A stretch of DNA of 23,071 bases from JAVBLF01 sp031553675 (GTDB lineage Bacteria > Bacillota > Clostridia > Christensenellales > CALWSW01). Each line of letters begins with the position of its first letter. Positions within the stretch are counted from its first letter, which is position 1. The stretch lies in the NCBI GenBank assembly GCA_031553675.1, contig JAVBLF010000136.1, forward strand, positions 1 through 23,071, read 5' to 3'. Below, piece after piece: positions 7,848 to 15,295 of the stretch. The notes under the pieces are model-generated. The model ran no database searches. It was not told the origin of the DNA and was given only the letters and a program-made list of their open reading frames with translations. The position numbers were made by a program, and so were the translations under genes.

Positions 7848-7931
7848 GCGATTCGACTGTGTATATTCGATAGTTAGAGGGTTTTGCCCAGAGCTATTAT
7901 AGCATTTATTCTACATGTTGGGGAGAAAAAA

Positions 7932-8867
7932 ATGCCTTGGGAAACGGAATACGCCGCGATCCGCGCGCGAAATTTGCAGGTACAGCGGGAACGGCGGCGG
8001 CAGGTCCTCGCGCTGTGTCCGGCGCTCGCGGCGTGGGAAAGCAGCTACCTTGAGGCACAGCGGCGCCGCGCATCTTCCGCCGGGAACGCCGCGCCCAACA
8101 CAAATGCAAACCCGACCATGCAGGTCGAACGGTTGCTTGCGCAACGCGCCGCGATCTTGGAGAGCGTTGGATTGCCGAGCGATTATCTGTCGTTGCCGAC
8201 CGACTGCCCGATCTGCCGCGATTACGGCTACGTCGACGGCAAGCCATGCGCCTGCCTGGAAAAGAAGCGATTTGCCTCGCGCACCCGCCGCTCCAACCTC
8301 GTCGGCCTCGAAACCCAGAGTTTTTCGCGTTTCGACGAGACGGTTTTTCCCGAAGAAGGCGGCCAGCGCGAGCGCATGAAAAAGCTGCGCGACCTCTGCG
8401 TCGACTATGCCGCCGACTTTCCCCACAACGACCCCAAGAACCTGCTCTTTATCGGAAACGCCGGTCTGGGCAAAAGCTTTTTGCTGAACAGCGTGGGCCG
8501 TGCCGTGCTCGATCGGGGCTTTTCCGTGCTGAAGACCACCGCGAACCAGTTTCACCAAATGCTGATGGACGACGTGATTCGGCGCCGCGACATGGCGCCG
8601 CTTCGCGAGCTGGAGAGCTGTGACCTGCTGCTCTACGACGACCTCGGCTGCGAGCCCAACGTCAAGGGAATCGTGGAAAACTATTTTTTTGCGCTTATTG
8701 CCGAACGCCACAGCGCAGGGCGCGCCATGGTCACGGCGAGCAACTGCTCGGCCAACGAGATCGCCGAGCGCTACGGGGAGCGAACCTTGTCGCGGCTGTT
8801 GGATCGGCAAAACACGAGGGCGCTTGCCTTCAAGGGGCAGGACCTGCGTTTGCTGAGGACGCAATAA
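7932..8867 (+). CDS. DnaC/DnaI-type helicase-loader ATPase
   Basis: A 311-residue AAA+ ATPase that probably loads the replicative helicase DnaB/DnaC at origins. It shows Walker A GNAGLGKS (175-182), Walker B LLLYDDLG (D236, D237), a sensor-like TASN and an arginine-finger-like SRLLDR segment. The N-terminal region has a coiled, Arg-rich helix and a Cys cluster C92-x2-C95-x10-C106-x-C108, which resembles the zinc-binding domain of DnaI. The start ATG at 7932 has GGGGAG 6 nt upstream; an in-frame upstream start at 7884 has no ribosome binding site. It lies 84 nt after the DnaD-domain gene and is probably cotranscribed. This is the usual clostridial pairing. Confidence 0.92.
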   Translation: MPWETEYAAIRARNLQVQRERRRQVLALCPALAAWESSYLEAQRRRASSAGNAAPNTNANPTMQVERLLAQRAAILESVGLPSDYLSLPTDCPICRDYGYVDGKPCACLEKKRFASRTRRSNLVGLETQSFSRFDETVFPEEGGQRERMKKLRDLCVDYAADFPHNDPKNLLFIGNAGLGKSFLLNSVGRAVLDRGFSVLKTTANQFHQMLMDDVIRRRDMAPLRELESCDLLLYDDLGCEPNVKGIVENYFFALIAERHSAGRAMVTASNCSANEIAERYGERTLSRLLDRQNTRALAFKGQDLRLLRTQ

Positions 8868-8878
8868 ACATAACTTTC

Positions 8879-8935
8879 TTTTGGGAACGCGCTTTTGGGG
8901 AACGCGCTTTTTGAAAAAAGCTGCGCAAAAACTTT
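8879..8935 (-). repeat. Leader-hairpin-like module, family 2, inverted copy D
   Basis: Read on the minus strand it gives AAAGTTTTTGCGCAGCTTTT, TTCAAAAAGCGCG and TTCCCCAAAA. This parallels AAAAGTTTTTGCCCCACTTT and onward at 11758. The plus strand also shows a short tandem repeat (TTTTGGGAACGCGC then TTTTGGGGAACGCGC). It lies just after the helicase-loader stop and may act as its terminator, though no T-run follows on the plus strand. The remaining 130 nt to the next gene hold only a small GCCTC/GAGGC hairpin (8957-8971). Confidence 0.5.
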
Positions 8936-9064
8936 CATCGTCGGCGCTTTCGTCCGCCTCTCAACGAGGCGCACGAATCGGTACTTCGACGGAAATTCGC
9001 CGCATTAAGTGTGCTTTCTTGAATCAAAACTTTGGCGAGAATTCGCCGCGAAAAGGAGGCTGGG

Positions 9065-9714
9065 ATGAATCCAACCGATCGTTGGCTGCAAAAATGGGAA
9101 AACAAGTTTGGACGCTTTGCGCCGCCCTACATCATCGTGCTGGTCGTCGGCGGTATGGCGCTCGTCTACGCGATGAAGTTCCTCGATCGTGCCGACTTAG
9201 CGGCGTTTCTCGACTTCGACCGCGATGCTATCCTCAGCGGGCAGGTCTGGCGCTTGATCACCTTTGTTTTCATGGTGCCGGATTTCGGCTTGATCATGAC
9301 CGTACTGGAGCTTTACTTGCTTTGGCTCATGGGTTCGGCCCTGGATCGCGAGTGGGGCTCGTTCAAGTTCGACGTCTTTTACTTTGCCGGCATGATCGGC
9401 ACGGCGCTCGCCGGCCTTTTGACCGGCTACGCGACGAACATCTATATCAACCTGTCGCTCTTTCTGGCCTTCGCGATCATATTTCCCAACTATGAACTCT
9501 TGCTCTTTTCATCCTGCCGGTGAAGGTCAAGATTCTCGCCTATGTCGATGTCGTCCTGCTGCTCGGCATGCTGATCTTCAACACCTGGCCGGGGCGCTTG
9601 GCCGTGCTGCTGTCGTTGATCAACATCGCGATCTTTTTCTGGCATGACGGCAAAAAGACGATCGAACACGCGAGGCGTCGGGCAAAATGGAAGCGCGACA
9701 TCAACGGCAAGTGA
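9065..9714 (+). pseudogene. Rhomboid-like small integral membrane protein, broken by a one-base frameshift
   Basis: The first frame (9065-9523) encodes about 152 residues with several membrane segments, ending in FAIIFPNYELLLF then an out-of-frame tail and a stop. The coding continues in another frame to 9714 with two more membrane segments and a basic tail (HARRRAKWKR). Adding one T to the TTTT at 9505-9509 would join them as LLFFILPVKVKILAY, which is the sequence I expect in this clostridial rhomboid-like family, giving 216 residues. The family resembles the rhomboid fold but I see no GxSG catalytic serine, so protease activity is doubtful. AGGAGG at 9054-9059 gives a good start at 9065. 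The break could be a true mutation, phase variation in a homopolymer or a base-calling error. Confidence 0.82.
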
Positions 9715-9741
9715 TCAAAATCCAAAATGACGAGGGAAGCT

Positions 9742-11424
9742 ATGCATAACGAGGACAACACACGGGAAAACGCGGCCGTCGAAACCGGCCGAAACTTTAT
9801 CGAAGACATGATCGCGTCCGACGTCGCCGCGGGGAAGATGCGCGTACAGACGCGCTTTCCGCCCGAACCGAACGGCTATCTCCACATCGGCCACGCCAAG
9901 GCGATCTGCATCAACTTCGGCATGGCGGAGAAGTTTGGCGGCAAGTGCAACCTGCGCATGGACGATACGAACCCCGCCAAAGAGGACATAGAATACGTCG
10001 AGGCGATCAAGCGCAACGTCGAATGGCTGGGCTTCCGGTGGGACGCGCTTTGTTTTGCGTCGGACTACTACGAAAAGCACTACGAGAGCGCCTGCATTCT
10101 GATCGAAAAGGGCCTGGCCTACGTCGACGACCAGAGCGGTGAAGAGATCCGTGCGACGAGGGGGACCTTGACGGCACCGGGGACGGAAAGCCTCTGGCGC
10201 AACCGGAGCGTCGAGGAAAACCGGGTGCTCTTCCAAGCCATGCGCGCGGGGGAATTTCCGGATGGCAGCAAGGTTTTGCGCGCCAAGATCGACATGGCCT
10301 CGCCCAACATCAACATGCGCGACCCGGTGATCTACCGCGTGCTGCGAGCGACGCACTACCGCAGCGGCGACGACTGGTGCATCTACCCGATGTACGATTT
10401 CGCCCACCCGATCTCCGACGCGATCGAGGGCATCACGCATTCGCTCTGCACGCTCGAATTCGAAGACCATCGCCCGCTCTACGACTGGGCGGTGGAAAAC
10501 GTGGGGCTTTGGCCGGACCCGCCGCACCAGACCGAGTTTGCCCGCCTGAACATGACCCGGACGATCATGAGCAAGCGTTATCTGAAAATGCTGGTCGACA
10601 ACGGTTCGGTAGCGGGCTGGGACGACCCGCGCATGCCCACGCTTTCGGGCATTCGGAGGCGCGGCTTTCCGCCCGCCGCCATCCGCCGCTTTTGCGAGAT
10701 GATCGGCGTCGCCAAGAGCAATTCCGTCGTGGACGCCGCCATGCTCGAATACTGCGTGCGCGACGAACTCGGCGCGAAAGCCCACCGCATGATGGCCGTC
10801 GTCAAGCCGCTGAAAGTGACGATCGAAAACTGGCCAGAGGGCGTCTATGAAGATGTCGTCCTCGAAAACATGCCGGGCGACGAAGCCGCTGGATCGCGAA
10901 CCATGCGCTTTGGCCGCGAGCTTTGGATCGAAGCCGACGACTTCATGGAGGATCCACCCAAGAAGTTTTTCCGCCTCCGCCCCGACGGCGAAGTGCGCCT
11001 GAAGAACGCCTACATCATCAAGTGTGTCGGCTTCGACGTGGACGAAAGCGGCAAGGTGATCGGCGTTCGCTGCACCTACGATCCCGATTCCAAGAGCGGC
11101 GCTGAGGTGCGCAAGGTGAAGGGGACGCTGCATTGGGTGAGCGCTGCCGACGCCGTCGACGCCGAGATCCGGCTCTACGACTATCTGCTCTTGCCTGACG
11201 ACGATCCCGAAACGGCCGGCAAAGACTTCTCCGAACGCATGAACCCCAACTCACTCGAAGTGGTCCACGGCAAAGTCGAGCCCGCCCTCGCCGGACGAAA
11301 CGAGGGGGAGAGCTTCCAGTTCATGCGCATCGGCTACTTCTGCGCCGACCCCGACGGCACGCCCGAGAAGCCCGTCTTCAACCGCGTCGTCGGCCTCAAG
11401 GATTCGTGGGCGAAGCAGAAATAA
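9742..11424 (+). CDS. glnS: Glutaminyl-tRNA synthetase
   Basis: Class I synthetase that charges tRNA-Gln directly with glutamine. The 560-residue protein has the GlnRS-specific signature PPEPNGYLHIGHAK (HIGH at 48-51), the second class I motif as MSKR (276-279), and the C-terminal two-barrel anticodon-binding region. The length matches bacterial GlnRS. The ATG at 9742 is preferred over an in-frame ATG at 9727, since only the former has a GAGGGA-type site 4-5 nt upstream. It starts 27 nt after the rhomboid-like gene. Most Bacillota use the GatCAB transamidation route, so a true GlnRS is notable; the family is known to have spread by horizontal transfer, though codon use here looks like that of its neighbours. 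Confidence 0.96.
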   Translation: MHNEDNTRENAAVETGRNFIEDMIASDVAAGKMRVQTRFPPEPNGYLHIGHAKAICINFGMAEKFGGKCNLRMDDTNPAKEDIEYVEAIKRNVEWLGFRWDALCFASDYYEKHYESACILIEKGLAYVDDQSGEEIRATRGTLTAPGTESLWRNRSVEENRVLFQAMRAGEFPDGSKVLRAKIDMASPNINMRDPVIYRVLRATHYRSGDDWCIYPMYDFAHPISDAIEGITHSLCTLEFEDHRPLYDWAVENVGLWPDPPHQTEFARLNMTRTIMSKRYLKMLVDNGSVAGWDDPRMPTLSGIRRRGFPPAAIRRFCEMIGVAKSNSVVDAAMLEYCVRDELGAKAHRMMAVVKPLKVTIENWPEGVYEDVVLENMPGDEAAGSRTMRFGRELWIEADDFMEDPPKKFFRLRPDGEVRLKNAYIIKCVGFDVDESGKVIGVRCTYDPDSKSGAEVRKVKGTLHWVSAADAVDAEIRLYDYLLLPDDDPETAGKDFSERMNPNSLEVVHGKVEPALAGRNEGESFQFMRIGYFCADPDGTPEKPVFNRVVGLKDSWAKQK

Positions 11425-11487
11425 AGAAATGGATGGGGCGATGGGAAATTCTCAGCATTGAGCCCTCAGGAGAGACAGCAGGCATTT

Positions 11488-11690
11488 ATCAATGCGAATC
11501 AAGGGTTACCAACCTAACGTATCGCGAGGCTGTTTTGCTGCATCGGGCGATTGATAATCGCCCCTACAGGCACACAAACAAGGCTATCGGGATGTAGGGG
11601 CGATTACCAATCGCCCGCGTATCATAGTTCACCCTTGATTGGCGTTATCAATCGCCCGTGGCAGCAAAACGGCATTTCGACACGTTGTGC
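11488..11690. repeat. Dispersed palindromic repeat cluster, family 1, copy 2 (inverted)
   Basis: The order is AATGCGAATCAAGGGTTACC, CCTAACGTATCGCGAGGC, then a 23-bp inverted repeat with arms at 11544-11566 and 11595-11617 (one mismatch), then CACCCTTGATTGGCGTTATC. Read on the minus strand it matches 5950-6080 nearly base for base. A further half unit (ATCAATCGCCCGTGGCAGCA, then AAACGGC) follows to about 11690. The outer AATCAAGGGT motifs are inverted relative to each other, like the ends of a miniature transposon. Confidence 0.85.
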
Positions 11691-11756
11691 TTGCGCACGA
11701 AACCAAGCGACGGCGTGCCTGGCGGGAGCCGGGCATGCCGGGGAGCCGAAGGCGTC

Positions 11757-11826
11757 CAAAAGTTTTTGCCCCACTTTTTTCGAAAAGTGGGTAGGGGCTT
11801 GGGGATGAAATCCCCAAAAAGAGAGG
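11757..11826 (+). repeat. Double-hairpin leader module, family 2, copy B
   Basis: Hairpin one is CCACTTTT-TTCG-AAAAGTGG (11771-11790). It is followed by GTAGGGGCTT and hairpin two GGGGA-TGAAA-TCCCC (11801-11815), then AAAAAGAGAGG, which is the ribosome binding site of gltX. The same layout precedes the gene at 18031. Confidence 0.7.
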
Positions 11827-11830
11827 TTTT

Positions 11831-13279
11831 ATGACAAAAGTACGTACCCGCTTCGCGCCGAGCCCGACCGGATACCTGCACATTGGGGGGCTTCGATCGG
11901 CGCTTTACGCCTACCTGTTTGCGAAAAAGCAGGGCGGCGACTTTATTCTGCGCATTGAGGACACAGACCAGCAGCGGCACGTCGAGGGCGCGGAGGACGT
12001 GATCTACAATACGCTGCGGGAGACGGGCCTGATCTGGGATGAAGGGCCGGACGTCGGCGGGGCATACGGCCCTTACGTGCAGACCGAACGCCGCGCCATT
12101 TACCAGAAGTACGCGGACGAGCTGGTCGAGCGCGGCGGCGCGTATCGGTGCTTTTGCACGAAAGAAGAACTGGATCGGCGAAGGGCCGAAGCCGAGGCGA
12201 AGGGCGAGACGTTCAAGTACGACAAGCATTGCCTGGGCTTGAGCGAGGCCGAGATCCGTGAGAAGATCGAGGCGGGGCTGCCCTGCGTGATCCGGCAAAA
12301 CGTGCCGGAAAGCGGGCAGGCCAGCTTCGACGACCTGATCTTCGGGCAGATCACGGTCGATTGCGCGACGCTCGACGACAACGTGCTGATCAAGGCCGAC
12401 GGCTTGCCGACCTACAACTTTGCCAACGTCGTGGACGATCACCTCATGGCGATCTCGCACGTCATGCGCGGCACGGAATACCTGTCATCCACGCCGAAGT
12501 ACAACCTGCTCTACGAGGGTTTCGGCTGGGAAAAGCCCCAGTACATCCACATGTCGCCCGTCATGCGGGACGAAAAACGCAAGCTGAGCAAGCGCGACGG
12601 GGACGCTTCGTACGATGATTTCATCCAAAAGGGCTACCTGAAAGAGGCGATCGTCAACTACATCGCGCTTTTGGGCTGGAACCCGGGCACAGAGCAGGAA
12701 AAGTTTTCGTTGGAAGAACTCGTCGAGGCATTCTCGCTCGAAGGCATGAGCAAGAGTCCGGCGATCTTCGACCCGGTCAAGCTGACCTGGCTGAACTTCG
12801 AGTACATCCGCGCACTCGACCCGGCGGACTACCGGGCCTATGCGCTGCCTTGGTACGAAAAGGCGGGGCTTGCGGGCTGGGACTATGGCATCCTCGACCG
12901 CATCCTCCAGCCGCGCACCGAGATCTTTTCGCAGATCCCCGACATGGTCGCGTTTCTCGTCGCGATGCCGGCTTTCGACGCGTCGCTCTACGCCAACAAG
13001 AAGAGCAAGTGCGACCCCGCGCTCGCGAAAGAACTGTTGCCGCAGGAAATGGCGCTCTTGGAAGGGCTCCCCGATTGGAACGAAACGGCCATCCACGACG
13101 CTTTGATGCAATTTGCCGCCGATCAGGGGCGGAAAAATGGCCAGGTGCTCTGGCCGCTGCGCATCGCGATCGCGGGACAGGCCGTGACGCCGGGCGGCGC
13201 GATCGAAATCCTCGCGCTCCTGGGGCGGGACGAATCGCTGCGGAGACTGCAAGAAAGCATGGCGGCACTCGGCGCATAG
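11831..13279 (+). CDS. gltX: Glutamyl-tRNA synthetase
   Basis: Class I synthetase that attaches glutamate to tRNA-Glu. The 482-residue protein has the FAPSPTGYLHIGG signature (HIGG at 17-20) and KLSKR (251-255). A CFC...KHC cluster (C107, C109, H133, C134) resembles the zinc-binding insertion of bacterial GluRS, and an all-helical anticodon-binding domain follows. The ATG at 11831 follows AGAGAGG by 4 nt. Because a GlnRS gene lies just upstream, this enzyme is presumably of the discriminating type, although sequence alone does not prove that. About 400 nt of repeats separate it from glnS, so cotranscription is uncertain. Confidence 0.96.
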   Translation: MTKVRTRFAPSPTGYLHIGGLRSALYAYLFAKKQGGDFILRIEDTDQQRHVEGAEDVIYNTLRETGLIWDEGPDVGGAYGPYVQTERRAIYQKYADELVERGGAYRCFCTKEELDRRRAEAEAKGETFKYDKHCLGLSEAEIREKIEAGLPCVIRQNVPESGQASFDDLIFGQITVDCATLDDNVLIKADGLPTYNFANVVDDHLMAISHVMRGTEYLSSTPKYNLLYEGFGWEKPQYIHMSPVMRDEKRKLSKRDGDASYDDFIQKGYLKEAIVNYIALLGWNPGTEQEKFSLEELVEAFSLEGMSKSPAIFDPVKLTWLNFEYIRALDPADYRAYALPWYEKAGLAGWDYGILDRILQPRTEIFSQIPDMVAFLVAMPAFDASLYANKKSKCDPALAKELLPQEMALLEGLPDWNETAIHDALMQFAADQGRKNGQVLWPLRIAIAGQAVTPGGAIEILALLGRDESLRRLQESMAALGA

Positions 13280-13340
13280 GCCGAAGGCAATTTTCGCAAA
13301 AATTTGCAGGAATGAAATCGATTTTCTTGCAAAATCGCCC

Positions 13341-13368
13341 TTGCAAATCTGCGGCGCTGTGCTATAAT
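13341..13368 (+). promoter_or_regulatory. Strong extended -10 promoter driving the 13.4-14.1 kb unit
   Basis: TTGCAA (13341-13346), a 16-nt spacer ending in TGC, and TATAAT (13363-13368). This is one of the best promoter matches in the window, yet no conventional gene follows it. Transcription would start near 13375. Confidence 0.75.
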
Positions 13369-13446
13369 AAAGTTATAAAAAGAGAGTGGTTCGAGAGAAA
13401 AGGAAAGGCGAGTTTCGTCAATTTTCCGCAAAAGGAGGGGATTCCC

Positions 13447-13542
13447 TTGTACGATTCAGTTACCGAAACCATAAGCGCCTTGCAAGCGGGCGCGTTTGCA
13501 GGGGGCTTCCACCAAGCGAGATTGACGCACAAATTTGCATGA
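13447..13542 (+). CDS. Putative 31-residue small protein or leader peptide (TTG start)
   Basis: A TTG codon at 13447 follows a near-perfect AAGGAGG (13432-13438) by 8 nt and lies about 70 nt downstream of a strong promoter. The frame encodes a peptide beginning MYDSVTETISALQAGAF and ending RLTHKFA, then TGA. It has no membrane segment, signal peptide or Cys and I do not recognise it. It could be a real small protein, a regulatory leader peptide for the long transcript that continues to 14126, or a chance open frame in a structured RNA. Confidence 0.4.
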   Translation: MYDSVTETISALQAGAFAGGFHQARLTHKFA

Positions 13543-13976
13543 AAGCATGCATGATCTGTCATTTTCCCGACAGAGCGCGTGCATGAAAGCGAACCCCACG
13601 AGATAGCGTGATACGCGTCAATCCCCCTTACGCCGGATCGGACGATGACACAGACGCATCGCCATGCGCCCCGTCGAACGGCAGGTGGGAACGGCCGCCA
13701 ACGCAACGATCGAAAGCGAATCCTTCGCGGTCGATTGTGCGGGATCAAGGCGTGCGCGGCCAACGCAAAGGCATTCGCACATTCGATCAGCATGGGACGC
13801 CCATCGGAACACGCTTCATCAGGAGAAGCAAGATTGTCGATACGCAGCGAAACCGATCCCCACGAAGCACAGGAACCCAAGGGATCGCGTGAGACGACAA
13901 GGACCAAACGGTGCGATCGAGAGTTGTAACGTACAAGTTGAAACCAATCGGAAAATACATCGATATGGAGGTCAGA

Positions 13977-14072
13977 TTGTCACACCGATTGGCGCACCCG
14001 ATGCAAAGCCCTGTGAATGCCAGTTTTTACATAGATACTGGACAACCGAAATCGGTCTGGACATGTATGTAG
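13977..14072 (+). CDS. Possible second 31-residue small ORF (TTG start)
   Basis: GGAGGT at 13967-13972 lies 4 nt before TTG at 13977. The frame runs MSHRLAHPMQSPVNASF and on to a TAG at 14070. Its ribosome binding site sits in the loop closed by the 8-bp CCAATCGG/CCGATTGG stem. A competing frame (13664-14086) ends just before the terminator. No product is recognised and this may be coincidence. Confidence 0.2.
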   Translation: MSHRLAHPMQSPVNASFYIDTGQPKSVWTCM

Positions 14073-14098
14073 AAGCACACAACTGAATAGCCAACGAA

Positions 14099-14126
14099 GG
14101 CGCGGACCGAGCGGTTCGCGCCTTTT
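14099..14126 (+). terminator. Rho-independent terminator of the 13.4-14.1 kb unit
   Basis: GGCGCGGACC (14099-14108), loop GAGC, GGTTCGCGCC (14113-14122), then TTTT. This is a 10-bp stem with one G-U pair. Confidence 0.85.
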
Positions 14127-14142
14127 GTGTGCGCAGACAATA

Positions 14143-14304
14143 GACCTGTTCGGGAACCCGCTTTTGGTAGATTTCCGAGCAAATATTTCGTTATGCAAGA
14201 AAGCACCGACGACGCATAATCGAAGAAGTTCTGCTAGGAGGTGCTGCCGCGGCAGAGCGGAAAATTTGCCGGAAAGCTGTCGGAATGGGGTTTCCGAACA
14301 GGTC
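14143..14304. repeat. 162-bp element with 17-bp inverted terminal repeats
   Basis: Arms at 14143-14159 (GACCTGTTCGGGAACCC) and 14288-14304 match as inverted repeats in 16 of 17 positions. Imperfect inner arms follow (GGTAGATTTCCG near 14164 and CGGAAAATTTGCC near 14260). No ORF or clear target-site duplication is seen. It lies between the terminator at 14126 and the end of the minus-strand gene at 14312. It resembles a miniature inverted-repeat element, or it could form a large hairpin at the 3' end of that gene's transcript. Confidence 0.6.
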
Positions 14305-14311
14305 GAATGAA

Positions 14312-15151
14312 TTAACCTATGATTTCCGCTTTCAGGGCCGCGCTGGGGATCTTGAAGTCCTTGGCGCTGTTGTAGGACGAAAATGTGACGGTCGACGTGC
14401 AGTTGTCGACGTTGATTTCGCCGGAATCTTCGGCGTCGACCACTGTTTGAAAAAACTTCTTCATATCGGTCGAAAAGCGCACCGGCAGAAACGTCTTTTT
14501 GCTGATCCAGATGGTAAGCGAAACACTCGGCAGTTCCTTGCCAAGATTCTCTGTCGATTCAGAATCGAGCCCCAACCCTTCGAGCGTGCTCGTGATGTCG
14601 TCCGAAGCCTGCTGGATGTCATTTCCCGTAAGGATGCCCTTGACCTTGTAGCAGGCGATGCCGTTGACGGTTTCGCTACCGGCAATTTTGGGATTTCGAA
14701 TGCTCTTCAGATAGCTGCAATTGATGTTCTTCGCGTTCTGCGCGACAATCTGCTCCTCTAAGCCTTCGTAGCCGATCTCGATTCGACCCCAGCCATCTTC
14801 GCCTTGGATATAAACGTATTCCGGGTCCATGTATACGAGCGAGGGATCGCTGCTTTGCGTTGAGTTGTTCTTGCCGTCCGAGAGTGTCACGCTGGTCGTC
14901 ACGCTGGTTTTGAGCTTGAGCGGCTTATCAAAGCCGGTTTCCGAAGACTTGGTGGTCAATGTGATGCTTTCGTGACCGTCAGGGTTGGAGAGCTTGACCT
15001 TGAACACGACGGAGGAGGAGTAGCTTTGGGCGGCGCTCATCTTGTCATAGGATTTTTGGAGCAGATCGGACGTGGTGAGGGCGAAGGCTTGGGCGCTCAT
15101 CGCGACGATGAGGGCGAGGCAGAGAGCAAGGATGCGAGCGGTACGTTTCAT
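14312..15151 (-). CDS. Secreted LolA/LppX-like protein (DUF6612-type)
   Basis: A 279-residue protein with a clear Sec signal peptide (KRTAR then a hydrophobic core, with AQAFA near residues 21-25 as the likely signal peptidase I site). There is no lipobox Cys, so it is secreted or surface-retained rather than a lipoprotein. The mature part is Ser/Thr-rich beta-strand sequence with YDKMSAAQSYSSSV, GIACYKVKG and SLTIWISKKTFLPVRFS. These are the pattern of LolA/LppX-fold proteins common in Gram-positive bacteria, whose ligand is usually unknown. The ATG at 15151 is chosen over 15193 because AAGGAG lies 6 nt upstream and the signal peptide starts there. It is monocistronic with a good promoter. 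Confidence 0.78.
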   Translation of the reverse strand: MKRTARILALCLALIVAMSAQAFALTTSDLLQKSYDKMSAAQSYSSSVVFKVKLSNPDGHESITLTTKSSETGFDKPLKLKTSVTTSVTLSDGKNNSTQSSDPSLVYMDPEYVYIQGEDGWGRIEIGYEGLEEQIVAQNAKNINCSYLKSIRNPKIAGSETVNGIACYKVKGILTGNDIQQASDDITSTLEGLGLDSESTENLGKELPSVSLTIWISKKTFLPVRFSTDMKKFFQTVVDAEDSGEINVDNCTSTVTFSSYNSAKDFKIPSAALKAEIIG

Positions 15152-15219
15152 GAATGGCTCCTTGTCGTAGCGAGGGATAAGTGCGGGATACAAATGAAAA
15201 ACATGGAAAACATATACAA

Positions 15220-15248
15220 ATTATAGCGTATTCACGCGTTTGAAGCAA
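15220..15248 (-). promoter_or_regulatory. Promoter of the secreted LolA-like gene
   Basis: On the minus strand TTGCTT (15248-15243), a 17-nt spacer and TATAAT (15225-15220), about 70 nt before the start codon. Confidence 0.75.
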
Positions 15249-15295
15249 GCCGCATATTTGCTCACGTGCGATTGCGGCAAAGGCACCTTTCGCGT

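Larger units (their letters stand above)
13375..14126 (+). ncRNA. Candidate large structured RNA, about 750 nt
   Basis: Bounded by a strong promoter and a strong intrinsic terminator, with no recognisable protein. Stems seen by eye: TCTGTC/GACAGA (13555-13574). ACGATCGA/TCGATTGT (13706-13713, 13731-13738) with a 3-bp extension past a bulged A, an AA/GG internal loop and an inner GCGAA/TTCGC. GATC plus GTGCG paired with CGCAC plus GATC (13743-13788). ATGGG-ACG-CCCAT (13792-13804). GCTTC/GAAGC (13813-13829). CGATCCC/GGGATCG (13854-13860, 13881-13887). TTGTA-ACG-TACAA (13924-13936). CCAATCGG/CCGATTGG (13944-13951, 13985-13992). CCAGT/ACTGG (14020-14041). ACCGA/TCGGT (14045-14056). Conserved elements of tmRNA, RNase P RNA, SRP RNA and group II introns were looked for and not found. 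The call is inference from structure and boundaries. Confidence 0.45.

Noticed and set aside
9715..11133. Minus-strand frame of 472 codons
   Set aside because: Antisense shadow of glnS.
13303..13333. Terminator of gltX at the TTTGCAGGAA/TTCTTGCAAA inverted repeat
   Set aside because: One mismatch, a long AT-rich loop and no T-run; it also runs up to the next promoter, so it is too weak to call.
13362..13907. Minus-strand frame of 181 codons in the 13.4-13.9 kb gap
   Set aside because: No ribosome binding site, Arg/Cys-rich composition without domain, and it runs through the strong plus-strand promoter region.
13375..14126. tmRNA, RNase P RNA, SRP RNA or group II intron
   Set aside because: The tag-peptide and tRNA-like ends of tmRNA, the conserved cores of RNase P and SRP RNA, and domain V of group II introns were not found.
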